Part shown: positions 1-7,374 of the stretch, piece by piece
How positions within the stretch are numbered: position 1 is the first letter of the stretch
Layout: the number at the start of each line of letters is the position of its first letter
Origin: Methanolobus vulcani
GTDB taxonomy: Archaea; Halobacteriota; Methanosarcinia; Methanosarcinales; Methanosarcinaceae
Reading direction: 5' to 3'
Length of the DNA stretch: 64,000 nucleotides
Assembly (NCBI RefSeq): GCF_900100715.1
Contig: NZ_FNCA01000003.1
Coordinates: forward strand, 248,001 to 312,000
Translations under genes and position numbers: made by a program
Notes under the pieces: model-generated
Databases searched by the model: none
Told to the model about the DNA's origin: nothing
What the model saw: the letters and a program-made list of their open reading frames with translations, nothing else

Positions 1-433
1 GAGCTCTTCCCTGTCAGTCATTTCCTGTTGCATTCTTGGAACTGCTTGCATAGGAACATTCTGAACCGGAACAGTTGAAGGAGCAATATTCGTTCCACCC
101 TGCTGACCCTGTTGTCTCATATTCTGCATGTTCTGGTTTTGCATATTATTGTTATTATTCTGTGGGGGTTTAGTAAGATTGTGGAGTTTGCATATTTTGA
201 GAAGTCTGAATCTGACCCTGATTAAATCCTAATCTCTGGGCCATATTAAAATTAAAGAACTGCTGGCTGATCACATATATCTGCTGGGCTTTTACCTGTA
301 TGCGACCTGAAACACCATCCTCTATGGAAAAAGAAGAAAAGGAGAGAGCTGCATCGTCATTTTCAGCAGCAACAGAATAAGCCAAGAACATAAGTAAAAA
401 CGCCACAAATGTTGACAATACCAGTTTCTTCAT
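1..433 (-). pseudogene. secreted Gln/Asn-rich protein, frame broken, cut by window edge
   Basis: The first 87 codons (433 down to 170) encode a signal peptide (residues 1-23, hydrophobic core, AEN after the cleavage region), a short beta-like segment and a Q/N-rich tail ending in a TAA stop. Shifting by one base before that stop opens a second frame to position 1 that carries on in the same style: runs of Asn, repeated Gln-Asn-Met and Gln-rich residues, then a Pro/Val stretch. The composition match across the break suggests one protein interrupted by a one-base insertion near 180-200. The C-terminus lies outside the window. Function is not recognisable; an exported, low-complexity, possibly surface-attached protein is the safest reading. 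Sequencing error is a real alternative to true inactivation. Confidence 0.5.
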
Positions 434-525
434 AGCATTTCACCTAATTTTCTATACGATCCTCTATCATTCACGTTTATTTTTTCCTTACTTACCCCAC
501 TTGTTCCTGAATTATAGCAAAGGGA

Positions 526-561
526 TCATATGAAGCAATTCAAAACTCAAGCTTCATATGA
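526..561. terminator. 11-bp perfect inverted repeat, probable terminator
   Basis: Arms 526-536 (TCATATGAAGC) and 551-561 (GCTTCATATGA) are perfectly complementary around a 14-nt loop. It lies just after the stop of the ABC exporter operon (600) and before the next minus-strand gene (start 433). It may end the exporter transcript, or act as an operator for the downstream gene. Confidence 0.45.
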
Positions 562-599
562 AACCTGTATTCCTTTCAGGAGAGGAATCTTTAGTTTAT

Positions 600-1829
600 T
601 TATTCGTATCTCAGTGCATCGACCGGCTTCATCTTTGAAGCATTATATGCCGGGATAATACCAGAGAGCACTCCAATGACAACTGCAATGGAAATACCCA
701 GCACCATCAGATATGGAGCAACGGTCATGCCCATGGATGAACGCATAATGGATATTCCAAGATACGGCATCAACGATGTAAGTACGAGACTCAGCACTAT
801 ACCGAGCACACCTCCTACAAAGCCTACAAGAGCTGAATTGAACAGGAATATCATCATGATGTCCTTGTTCTTGGCACCTATAGCCTTCATTGTGCCAATC
901 TCTTTGGTCTTTTCCAGAACTGATGTGAACATTGTGTTCGCTATTCCCACTGAACCCACTATAAGAGAGACACCAGCTATAGCTCCAAGGAACAATGTCA
1001 GTGATGACATCATCTCACTTGCGGATTCGGCTCTTGACAATGAATCGGATACACTGAAATCTCTATCCTTTTCATTGACGATATGTCTGGATATCATAAG
1101 TTTATCCTCAGTAGCATTGACAACCGATGCCACGTTATCAACATCATTGGCCTTTAACACAATGGTATTGTATACATTTGCCTCTGCATCAGTAATAACG
1201 TCCACTGCCGCATCTATCGGCATGATAATAGCATTATCGTCTTCACCGGAGGCTAATATGCCTATGACTCTGACAGACTTACCGTTGACAGTGATCACAC
1301 GATTCAGTCCTATCTCATTATCATACATAGTATGAGCTACTCTGTAACCTATAACAGCTACGTATTTGTCTGTGGGCTGGAGCAATCTCCCGGACTCCAC
1401 ATCATACGTCACCATATAACTCCAGACCTGAGGATCAACTCCGGTAATAGAGAGACTGGCTGACTTGCCCATAAAATACACATCTTCACTACCGGAGATC
1501 TCCCCATCTATATATGTGACATTCTGAAGCAATTTCAACGTCGTTATATCTTTGTTAGTAAGCGTTGCATCAGAAGAGGAGGAGGAAGACGAGAAATCTC
1601 CCGGGCCTCCAAATGACATAGCCCTTGTATAGCCTGGTGTTACTCTTATAAGCGTAAGGTCCATGTCAGCAAATCTACTTTGCATATCTGCAGCCATACT
1701 GTCACTGAGTGACATTATAGTAACTACTGCTCCAACGCCAATAACGATACCTATTATAGTTAGCCAGCTTCTGACCTTACTGTGTACCAGAATATTTGCA
1801 GCAAGCTTAATATAGGTACTTCGTCTCAT
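600..1829 (-). CDS. MacB/FtsX-type ABC transporter permease
   Basis: 409-aa membrane subunit of an ABC exporter. An N-terminal transmembrane helix at about residues 22-42 follows the basic start. A large extracytoplasmic MacB-like periplasmic-core domain (about 45-270) comes next, including a Ser-rich stretch (SSSSSSS near residue 83). Three C-terminal helices form the FtsX domain (about 278-300, 325-350, 370-395), and the chain ends with the family-typical ASKMKPVDALRYE. Its ATG overlaps the stop of the upstream S-layer-type protein (ATGA), so it is translationally coupled to the adaptor and ATPase genes. MacB/LolE-type systems move lipoproteins or peptides, or transmit force across the envelope, rather than importing solutes. 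The substrate here cannot be read from sequence. Confidence 0.9.
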   Translation of the reverse strand: MRRSTYIKLAANILVHSKVRSWLTIIGIVIGVGAVVTIMSLSDSMAADMQSRFADMDLTLIRVTPGYTRAMSFGGPGDFSSSSSSSDATLTNKDITTLKLLQNVTYIDGEISGSEDVYFMGKSASLSITGVDPQVWSYMVTYDVESGRLLQPTDKYVAVIGYRVAHTMYDNEIGLNRVITVNGKSVRVIGILASGEDDNAIIMPIDAAVDVITDAEANVYNTIVLKANDVDNVASVVNATEDKLMISRHIVNEKDRDFSVSDSLSRAESASEMMSSLTLFLGAIAGVSLIVGSVGIANTMFTSVLEKTKEIGTMKAIGAKNKDIMMIFLFNSALVGFVGGVLGIVLSLVLTSLMPYLGISIMRSSMGMTVAPYLMVLGISIAVVIGVLSGIIPAYNASKMKPVDALRYE

Positions 1830-3229
1830 TGATTGTCCTTCTTCAGTATTTTGTTTTTCAGTTCCCTCAATTGGACACCAAGCGGTTCATAGGTTCCTTC
1901 TTTCATCATTTTTTTCTTTCTATAGTAATATGCTCCTCCTACAACTACAACGACAAGAAGACCATATTCAAGATAAGTGGTGGTACTGGATGAACTGCGA
2001 CTGCTTGGTCCTGCTCCGGAATATGAACTTGCGGTCATAGACCCTCCTGACAGTCCTTCTATCTGAACAGTCTTCTCAACAGAACGCCTCTGACCGGCAG
2101 AATCTGTGTATTCGATAAGAACAAGGAGATCGTTCTGTGACATGCTACTTTGAGCGTATTGTGATTCTGTCACATTTCCTCCGGGCATTCCTGAAGGTCC
2201 TGAAGAGCCCATCTGTGGTGATGAGCTATTTGCAGACATTGATCCTGTCTGTGAGATCGAGAAGGAAGTGATAGTATAGTCACCTTTTTCGAGGTTACCT
2301 ACAATCGTAGAAGTACTTCCAGTAGCTTGAAAATTCTGCTGATCCGGTATTGAGACCTTAACAGAATAAGCCTCATTGTTACCTACGTTTGCAAGAGACA
2401 GAGAGACTTCACCCGCACTGCTCTCTGAGTAACTCAGATCAAAATCCGTAGTGCCTCCTACAAACAGACCAGCTTTAGTATTTATGGTTGTGCTGTTGGA
2501 ATTATAATCTTCGAATTTCAGAGTGATGTCAAGCTGATACAATCCAGGATTTGCATTCACATCCGCCATTACAGAATATGAAACGCTTACCGACTGGTTA
2601 ACACCAAGATAACTTATGTACTTAGTATTGGATGAGTATACAGGCAGGATTACTCCTGTCGATTCATCCCATGAAACAGCCATGTTCTTGAGCGGTGAAG
2701 TACCAGTATTTGTTATCACGAATTCCAGAGGTTCCACGGTTGCAACATCAATGTTAGATTCACTGATAGTAACTATCTGTGCATACTCTTTGCCCTTTAT
2801 ATCAATACTGACTTTTGTCGATACACTTGAACTTGATTCACTGTCGGTGACTAGTACATCCAGATCATAAGTGCCTTCCGAAACATCCGGATCAACCTTT
2901 AGTTTGAATTTAAGAAGTGTTGCATCAGCTGTGTCCTGACGGGCTTCAAGGAATGATATTTTCTGTGAAAGGGACTCGCCTTCTACCTGGGAGAAGGGAT
3001 ATTGCGGATCTATTGAAACCACTACATTTGAGAGATCCTGGTTTCCTACATTCTGAACACTGAAAGTGAGCTCTACTGTTTCACCGGGCCTTGCAGGACT
3101 GGGGCTCTGGGTCATCAGATCCACCTGAACCCCGGAAATGGCGGCGTTCAAATCTGCCGATGCATCTGATATCGGCAAAACCATTGAAAATATTAATAAT
3201 AATAATAATAATAACAGAATTTTTCTCAT
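1826..3229 (-). CDS. COG1361-type S-layer-domain protein of ABC exporter operon
   Basis: About 467 aa, exported and membrane-anchored. It has a signal peptide with a run of eight leucines, several Ig/CARDB-like beta domains with NEW1-like phrases (PGETVELTFSVQNVGNQDLS near residue 50; ITNTGTSPLKNMAVSW near 175), a Ser/Gly/Met-rich segment, one C-terminal transmembrane helix (YLEYGLLVVVVVGGAYYY) and a basic tail. COG1361 proteins often lie between the ATPase and permease of MacB-like systems in Methanosarcinales and probably form the extracellular part of the complex. I chose the ATG at 3229; a GTG at 3238 overlapping the ATPase stop is also possible. Confidence 0.85.
   Translation of the reverse strand: MRKILLLLLLLLIFSMVLPISDASADLNAAISGVQVDLMTQSPSPARPGETVELTFSVQNVGNQDLSNVVVSIDPQYPFSQVEGESLSQKISFLEARQDTADATLLKFKLKVDPDVSEGTYDLDVLVTDSESSSSVSTKVSIDIKGKEYAQIVTISESNIDVATVEPLEFVITNTGTSPLKNMAVSWDESTGVILPVYSSNTKYISYLGVNQSVSVSYSVMADVNANPGLYQLDITLKFEDYNSNSTTINTKAGLFVGGTTDFDLSYSESSAGEVSLSLANVGNNEAYSVKVSIPDQQNFQATGSTSTIVGNLEKGDYTITSFSISQTGSMSANSSSPQMGSSGPSGMPGGNVTESQYAQSSMSQNDLLVLIEYTDSAGQRRSVEKTVQIEGLSGGSMTASSYSGAGPSSRSSSSTTTYLEYGLLVVVVVGGAYYYRKKKMMKEGTYEPLGVQLRELKNKILKKDNQ
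3194..3214 (-). repeat. (TTA)7 microsatellite inside a signal-peptide coding region
   Basis: Seven tandem TTA triplets (TAA on the plus strand) encode leucines in the hydrophobic core of the signal peptide of the S-layer-type protein. Gain or loss of triplets would change signal-peptide length without breaking frame. Confidence 0.85.
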
Positions 3230-3234
3230 CTTTA

Positions 3235-4005
3235 TCACATTGCTTCATTATTTTTTTTCAATATCTCTATTTTATCGACCATTCCGTCTTTTATATGAAC
3301 TACACGATCGGCATATTTCGTAAGATCAGGATCGTGGGTGATCATTATGATAGTTTTACCTTCTTTCTGATGGAGACCACTTAAGAATTCAAGAATATAG
3401 TCACCTGTTGTGCTATCCAGGTTACCTGTTGGCTCATCTGCAAGTATTACCCTTGGATCAACTGCCAGGGATCTTGCAATTGCAACTCTCTGTCTTTGAC
3501 CACCAGACAACTGTGAAGGAAGATTGTATTTTTTATCAGAAAGACCCACTACATCAAGCAATTCCAGTGCTCTCTTCCAGCAAGAATCAGCATCTTCTTC
3601 CTGGAACTCAAGTGGAAGCATCACATTTTCGATAGTATTTAATGTAGGAATAAGGTTGAATGTCTGGAAAATAAATCCAATTAATTGACCTCTGATCTGG
3701 GCAAGTTCAGATTCCTTCATCTTGGAAATGTCCTTGTTGTTGAGCTCAACAACGCCCTTGCTTGGAAGATCAAGGCAACCCAGCAGGTTCATCATTGTAC
3801 TCTTACCGCTTCCACTTGGACCAAGTATGACTACAAATTCACCATGCAGGATCTCCAGATCAATGCCTTTTAATGCGGCAAACTCGACCTCTCCCATTTT
3901 GTAGATCTTCCACACGTCTGTCAAGCGCATGAGAATATCAGGAGTGCCATTTGTGCCATTTTGCGGCTGAATTTCTTGTTCAGTATTATTGAGATTCTCG
4001 TCCAT
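3235..4005 (-). CDS. LolD/MacB-type ABC transporter ATP-binding protein
   Basis: 256-aa cytoplasmic ATPase driving the exporter encoded by the next two genes. Visible motifs are Walker A GPSGSGKST (about residues 62-70), the Q-loop, signature LSGGQRQRVAIARS, Walker B VILADEPTGNLD and the H-loop in MITHDPDL. The LDLPSKGVVELNNKD region and GNLDS are typical of the LolD/MacB subfamily. A start at 4005 is preferred because GAGGT (4011-4015) sits 5 nt upstream; the longer 4017 start would be TTG with no ribosome site. First gene of a three-gene operon (ATPase, S-layer-type protein, permease). Confidence 0.93.
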   Translation of the reverse strand: MDENLNNTEQEIQPQNGTNGTPDILMRLTDVWKIYKMGEVEFAALKGIDLEILHGEFVVILGPSGSGKSTMMNLLGCLDLPSKGVVELNNKDISKMKESELAQIRGQLIGFIFQTFNLIPTLNTIENVMLPLEFQEEDADSCWKRALELLDVVGLSDKKYNLPSQLSGGQRQRVAIARSLAVDPRVILADEPTGNLDSTTGDYILEFLSGLHQKEGKTIIMITHDPDLTKYADRVVHIKDGMVDKIEILKKNNEAM

Positions 4006-4036
4006 GATATACCTCAAATTATTCCCATTTTACAAT

Positions 4037-4066
4037 ATTATATAAACAGATGAATATAAATATTTA
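4037..4066 (-). promoter_or_regulatory. TATA boxes of the ABC exporter operon
   Basis: On the minus strand TTTATATAAT (4046-4037) lies about 32 nt before the ATG at 4005, giving a very short leader. A second AT-rich TATA candidate (TTATAAATATTTATATTC) lies just upstream. Confidence 0.5.
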
Positions 4067-4103
4067 TAACTATGTATACTAAAATTACACTGAAAGTGAA
4101 AAC

Positions 4104-4280
4104 TCATTTGTCATCCACATATCCTGCCGGGGATATTCTGATCAAACGGATCATCTGTTCTGAATTCAGTTTTCTGCACAGAGAAATTACTGCATTTTCA
4201 TGTCCGTTTGCTCCTTTCTGTTCGGCAGGGCCACCAGCAACTTTCTCTTCAAACATAACATGCATATTATTAGTGTTCAT
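4104..4280 (-). CDS. small ORF (58 aa) directly downstream of structured element A
   Basis: ATG at 4280 is preceded by GAGG (4289-4292) at 8-nt spacing, which is good Shine-Dalgarno placement. The product is hydrophilic at the N-terminus (Glu/Gly/Asn-rich, EEKVAGGPAEQKGANGHENA) and ends with a short amphipathic segment (SEQMIRLIRISPAGYVDDK); it has one Cys. No family is recognised. The main support is position: it starts 17 nt after the last hairpin of structured element A, just as a different 50-aa ORF follows element B. It could be a real small protein, or a leader ORF upstream of the ABC exporter operon (which starts about 100 nt after its stop). Confidence 0.4.
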   Translation of the reverse strand: MNTNNMHVMFEEKVAGGPAEQKGANGHENAVISLCRKLNSEQMIRLIRISPAGYVDDK

Positions 4281-4296
4281 AATTCATGCCTCTGTA

Positions 4297-4450
4297 TCGG
4301 ATAAGAGACACCTGGCGGATAGGTAACAGGTGTCCCTTAAACGAGTGGGGGGTTGTTGGTTGTTGGTACATCAGTGGCACCAGGCTGGATGTGGTTGGGG
4401 GTTGGTGCCACCTTAGCTTTGGTGGTTTACCTACCAGCTCACTGCTGGCA
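4297..4450 (-). ncRNA. structured RNA element A (leader or small RNA)
   Basis: Three hairpins are visible. Hairpin 1 pairs 4302-4314 with 4327-4339 (12 of 13 pairs, plus a TCG/CGA base at 4297-4299 and 4342-4344). Hairpin 2 pairs GTGGCACCA (4374-4382) with TGGTGCCAC (4403-4411) around a 20-nt loop. Hairpin 3 pairs CCAGC (4434-4438) with GCTGG (4444-4448). Element B (7191-7334) has the same order of hairpins and an identical hairpin-2 loop, while stem sequences differ and still pair. The minus strand is inferred from the promoter at 4471-4491 and the downstream SD-led ORF. On that strand the conserved loop is C-rich (ACCCCCAACCACAUCCAGCC). Confidence 0.65.
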
Positions 4451-4470
4451 AGCAATCTCCAAATTGGCAG

Positions 4471-4491
4471 TTTTAAATAAAAGCATACTTA
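4471..4491 (-). promoter_or_regulatory. conserved promoter motif, copy A
   Basis: The minus strand reads TAAGTATGCTTTTATTTAAAA: a TATA-like TTTTATTTAAAA with a fixed upstream AAGTATG. It places a start near 4450, at the edge of element A. Near-identical motifs occur at 7353-7374, 9052-9071 and 9615-9632. AAGCTTTAT (4530-4538), about 40 bp further upstream, recurs near copies B and C. Confidence 0.6.
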
Positions 4492-4730
4492 TTTGAAAAA
4501 GACTCACAAATTCCGATGATCAATCAATGAAGCTTTATAATGAAATAAATAATAGATGAATGGTTTATAAGACAGCTAATAACTTATCAAACGTATATTA
4601 GAATATTAATTACTATTTTAGACACTAAAATTCATTATTACACATGAGCCATAGTTTTAGAAGTGAGTAAAAATAAATAGATATCGAAGAGATAATCAGG
4701 GATGAACATTACCTCTGAAAAAAAGAAACA

Positions 4731-5696
4731 TTACTTCTCAGGTTCTACAAGGAAAAGGACATTTCCACGTCCTTTCTTGAATTTCTGGATCTTGCCCCTC
4801 TTCTCAAGATCAAGAAGCATAAGGCTTACTTTTCCTTCTGAATACTTAAGACGTTTACGCATATCTTTCTGTGTCATTCTGCCACCCTGGGATTTCAGGA
4901 TGTCCAGTATTTCCTGAAGGTCAGCAGGGACCGGTTCATCTGAAACTACAGGTTCATTAGCTGAAACGGTTACAGTTTCAGGCTCATCAACAACTGGTTC
5001 TGGCGTAATGATAGTAGATACTTCTTCTACCGGTTCCTCGATCTCTTGATCGGATTCTGCCATTTCAACCGTTTCCTGTACTACATCAACCGGACTTGCG
5101 GTCTCTACCACAGTGATTGCTGCTTTATCCTCTTGCTGAACAGGTTTTTCTTCAACCTTTGCAGAAACTTCCGAAATAGCGTGAGGTACTCCTTCCTTCT
5201 TTACAGCAGCATGCCTTGGAGCCTGAGGCTTTTGTTTTATCTGGAATATAAGAAGGACAAGAACAACAATAACCAGCAGAATGGAACCATAAAGAAGAGA
5301 ATTACTGTTAGTACCTGATGAACTTACCGTAGCAGAACCTGCTGAAATGCTATCATTGGAACTGGAATAGGACGGAACCAGTAACAGATCAAGAACATAA
5401 CTTCCTTCTTCTGAAACTGTTATTACATCCTTTGCATAATAAGTGAGCTGATCATTCTCATAATAACTTGCAGTGATCATGTATGTACCATTTGCCAGTT
5501 CAAAAGAATAGACACCGTATTGAGCCACCATGGACTGTGCCGGTGTTGAGTTAACCTCAATGATAGCATTATCAAGAGGCTCAAATGTGCTCCATTCATA
5601 GGCTACGCCATGTACCGTTGCAATATTGGATGCTGATCCGATACCCGTCAGCGCCAGGATAATTGCAATACAGCAAATATAATATACTGATCTCAT
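4731..5696 (-). CDS. membrane-anchored winged-helix transcriptional regulator (COG2512-like)
   Basis: About 321 aa. Order of parts: signal sequence (1-24); an extracytoplasmic carboxypeptidase-regulatory-like beta domain (about 27-105, TVHGVAYEWSTFEPLDNAII) with an N-glycosylation-type NST; a Ser-rich spacer; one transmembrane helix (about 133-152, LLYGSILLVIVVLVLLIFQI); a long acidic linker rich in Glu/Val/Pro; and a C-terminal winged-helix domain (about 258-321, MTQKDMRKRLKYSEGKVSLM). This layout matches archaeal membrane-associated regulators that sense outside and bind DNA inside. A start at 5696 is preferred over 5747: it gives a clean signal peptide and a 37-nt gap to the upstream gene, like the 34-nt gap in the paralogous copy. 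It likely works with the secreted protein encoded just upstream. Confidence 0.8.
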   Translation of the reverse strand: MRSVYYICCIAIILALTGIGSASNIATVHGVAYEWSTFEPLDNAIIEVNSTPAQSMVAQYGVYSFELANGTYMITASYYENDQLTYYAKDVITVSEEGSYVLDLLLVPSYSSSNDSISAGSATVSSSGTNSNSLLYGSILLVIVVLVLLIFQIKQKPQAPRHAAVKKEGVPHAISEVSAKVEEKPVQQEDKAAITVVETASPVDVVQETVEMAESDQEIEEPVEEVSTIITPEPVVDEPETVTVSANEPVVSDEPVPADLQEILDILKSQGGRMTQKDMRKRLKYSEGKVSLMLLDLEKRGKIQKFKKGRGNVLFLVEPEK

Positions 5697-5733
5697 GTTA
5701 CGCAACCTGTCATTATTTGAACGTTCTCCAATA

Positions 5734-6645
5734 TCAATCTCTCTCAAATATTGGAATCATCCATACATTTTCTTTTCCTTTAGATATATCATTATCAAGA
5801 TGATAAGTACCATTCCCTACAAGTTCAGCTTCACCATTACCGTTTGCTTCCAGATCGATCCTATCTGCCATTATAGCAACCGTATATGACGAACCGGACA
5901 TAGAAACATTACCTGTCACATCAATATATGAGATCATTGCATGAGGCATTATCAGATCATGTGATCCATCTTTATCAGGAGCATACTCCTGTTTATAATC
6001 AGCATCTGTATCAATAACAAGATCACCACTAAAATCAACTACTGAGAATTTGCCATCTGACAGGAAAAAGCTCAGGTCAATGTCACCTGACAGAATGGCA
6101 ACTCCACTTCCTTCAGCACTTAACGTGGTGTTTGTGATCTCAACAGGACCGGTCATATATTCCTTGATCTCATCCAGTATTGGTTTAAGCTGTGAATTTG
6201 CTTTTATGATGCTTTCCCTGGACTTATCCAGATAAGCCTCTTTTTCGGATTCGGAAGAAGTGGTCTGTGCCATTTCAAGATAAGATCTGGATTCAGATAC
6301 AAGGTCAGAATAATCGATTATCATACTTTTAAGATCTGAAACATTTTTGCCTTCATTCTCCAGTTCATTGCTTGCAGTATCAAGTCTTTGAACCATTGAC
6401 TCGGATTTTTCGATATTATCTTCAAGGAAAGTTTCCTCATCGACCATCGAAGAGAAAGAAACCATATGTGTTACCATGAAAACTTCTGATGGAGATGAAG
6501 CCATGCCTAAAGGGGGTATGGAACGATCTCTGTGAACATCCGGTCCTTCATCAGAATGTGAAAACACATCATCAGAATCAGCCAAACCTGAAATAACAAC
6601 CATTAACATAAGAATAATCAATACTATGAGAGGCATTTTTTTCAT
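5734..6645 (-). CDS. exported helical/beta-domain protein, cassette copy 1
   Basis: 303 aa with an N-terminal signal or anchor helix (residues 4-22). An alpha-helical domain (about 65-165) follows, rich in Glu/Ser (ENIEKSESMVQRLDTASNEL). The C-terminal all-beta domain (about 165-300) has repeated Gly/Asn turns (AEGSGVAILSGDIDLSFFLS; EANGNGEAELVGNGTYHLDN). There is no lipobox Cys. It is homologous over its full length to the 300-aa product at 8046-8948. No named family is recognised. Being directly followed by a membrane-anchored regulator, it could be the sensor's exported partner or ligand-binding module; that is inference from position. Confidence 0.8.
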   Translation of the reverse strand: MKKMPLIVLIILMLMVVISGLADSDDVFSHSDEGPDVHRDRSIPPLGMASSPSEVFMVTHMVSFSSMVDEETFLEDNIEKSESMVQRLDTASNELENEGKNVSDLKSMIIDYSDLVSESRSYLEMAQTTSSESEKEAYLDKSRESIIKANSQLKPILDEIKEYMTGPVEITNTTLSAEGSGVAILSGDIDLSFFLSDGKFSVVDFSGDLVIDTDADYKQEYAPDKDGSHDLIMPHAMISYIDVTGNVSMSGSSYTVAIMADRIDLEANGNGEAELVGNGTYHLDNDISKGKENVWMIPIFERD

Positions 6646-6751
6646 TGATCATCACATTCTCAGAAACGATTAACTATTAATAGGTATCTCCGATCTTACA
6701 AAGATAACAGATATCATCTGCCTTAAACATTTTCTCGGTTTTAATTGAATG

Positions 6752-6765
6752 TATTTATATAAATA
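6752..6765. promoter_or_regulatory. palindromic TATA box TATTTATATAAATA
   Basis: A perfect 14-nt palindrome containing TTTATATAAA. On the minus strand it sits about 107 nt before the ATG at 6645. On the plus strand it sits 12 nt before the ATG of a 58-aa ORF (6777), the distance expected for a leaderless start. It could serve either or both. Confidence 0.5.
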
Positions 6766-6776
6766 GTTGTGCGGCA

Positions 6777-6953
6777 ATGTCTGAAGAAACGGATTTAAAG
6801 GAACAACTAAAACAAACCGGAAAAATACTAAAAATATGGCTTTGGCCGATAAAGCAGAAAACGGCCTGTATACCATACAAAATCAAACAAGCAAAGATTA
6901 AGCAAGCAAAGCAAAGAAGAAATAGATCACCACATGAAATCCTTCTTTACTGA
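6777..6953 (+). CDS. possible leaderless small basic protein (58 aa)
   Basis: The ORF begins with SEETDLKEQLKQTGKILKIW and continues Lys/Arg/Gln-rich with two near-copies of KIKQAK and a basic RRNRS near the end, so it is strongly basic. A TATA palindrome ends 11 nt upstream, so transcription would begin at or next to the ATG. No ribosome site is visible, in keeping with leaderless expression. No family is recognised. It runs opposite to the flanking minus-strand genes; a chance ORF in AT-rich DNA is quite possible. Confidence 0.3.
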   Translation: MSEETDLKEQLKQTGKILKIWLWPIKQKTACIPYKIKQAKIKQAKQRRNRSPHEILLY

Positions 6954-7026
6954 GATGTTTTTATGGTGACATCTGGAAGTACCGATATCCTTTAAGGCAG
7001 AATCACATGAGGATGACTCTGAACAT

Positions 7027-7179
7027 TCATTTAGCCTTTCGGAATTTAGCCTTCTTCATAAGACCGGATGCAACATACACTTGATCGGGATAAATGGCCT
7101 GTGCACGGGTTGCCTCCTGAAGCCTTGAGTCGATGAATTGCTTAAAGGTATCTTTCATATCAGACAAAATATTCACCAT
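7027..7179 (-). CDS. small ORF (50 aa) directly downstream of structured element B
   Basis: The ATG at 7179 has AAGGTG (7184-7189) at 4-nt spacing. The predicted product has an amphipathic helix (LSDMKDTFKQFIDSRLQEAT), a central aromatic stretch (AIYPDQVYVASGL) and a basic tail (MKKAKFRKAK). Composition looks protein-like, and there are no rare-codon runs. No family is recognised. The start codon lies 12 nt from the base of element B, mirroring the 58-aa ORF behind element A, although the two peptides share no clear sequence similarity. Roughly 380 nt separate its stop from the next gene (start 6645), so it may be a stand-alone transcript. Confidence 0.5.
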   Translation of the reverse strand: MVNILSDMKDTFKQFIDSRLQEATRAQAIYPDQVYVASGLMKKAKFRKAK

Positions 7180-7190
7180 TTTACACCTTA

Positions 7191-7334
7191 TCGTTTAAGA
7201 GATACCCCGGATAGGGTGGGCACCTCTTAAGCGAGGAGGGGTTGTTGGTACAGTGGTGGCACCTTAGGCTGGATGTGGTTGGGGGTTAGGTGCCACCGAA
7301 GTGGGGTGGTACCCTCCAACATATTAGTTGTCGG
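7191..7334 (-). ncRNA. structured RNA element B (leader or small RNA)
   Basis: Partner of element A. Hairpin 1 pairs 7191-7201 with 7224-7234 (10 of 11) with an inner ACCC/GGGT stem (7204-7207, 7214-7217) and the apical CGGATAGG shared with A. Hairpin 2 pairs GGTGGCACCT (7255-7264) with AGGTGCCACC (7288-7297); compared with A the loop-closing pair is swapped A:T to T:A. Its loop holds the identical GGCTGGATGTGGTTGGGGGT. Hairpin 3 pairs 7316-7321 with 7329-7334, with one pair that is a G-U wobble only on the minus strand. The minus strand is favoured by this wobble, the promoter at 7353-7374 and the downstream SD-led ORF. Confidence 0.65.
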
Positions 7335-7352
7335 GCAAGTTATCAATTGGTA

Positions 7353-7374
7353 ATTTTAAATAAAAGCATACTTA
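7353..7374 (-). promoter_or_regulatory. conserved promoter motif, copy B
   Basis: The minus strand reads TAAGTATGCTTTTATTTAAA, identical over 20 nt to copy A (4471-4491). AAGCTTTAT recurs 36 bp further upstream (7410-7418). It is expected to start transcription near 7330, at hairpin 3 of element B. Confidence 0.6.

Noticed and set aside
676-1335. 219-codon plus-strand ORF opposite the permease
   Set aside because: Shadow of the permease coding strand; the minus-strand product has clear MacB/FtsX features.
3181-3220. CRISPR or larger tandem repeat
   Set aside because: Only a simple trinucleotide run; no spaced repeats of 24 nt or more were seen anywhere in the window.
4270-4455. 61-codon minus-strand ORF across structured element A
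   Set aside because: It runs through the hairpins, is Pro/Thr/His-biased by the C-rich loop, and has no counterpart in element B.
6670-6876. 68-codon minus-strand ORF upstream of the exported-protein gene
   Set aside because: It overlaps a TATA box and a better-supported plus-strand ORF; no ribosome site and an unconvincing composition.
4297-7334. Insertion sequence or MITE explanation for elements A and B
   Set aside because: No terminal inverted repeats, target-site duplications or transposase; similarity is concentrated in hairpins and promoter, and the elements travel with a duplicated gene cassette.
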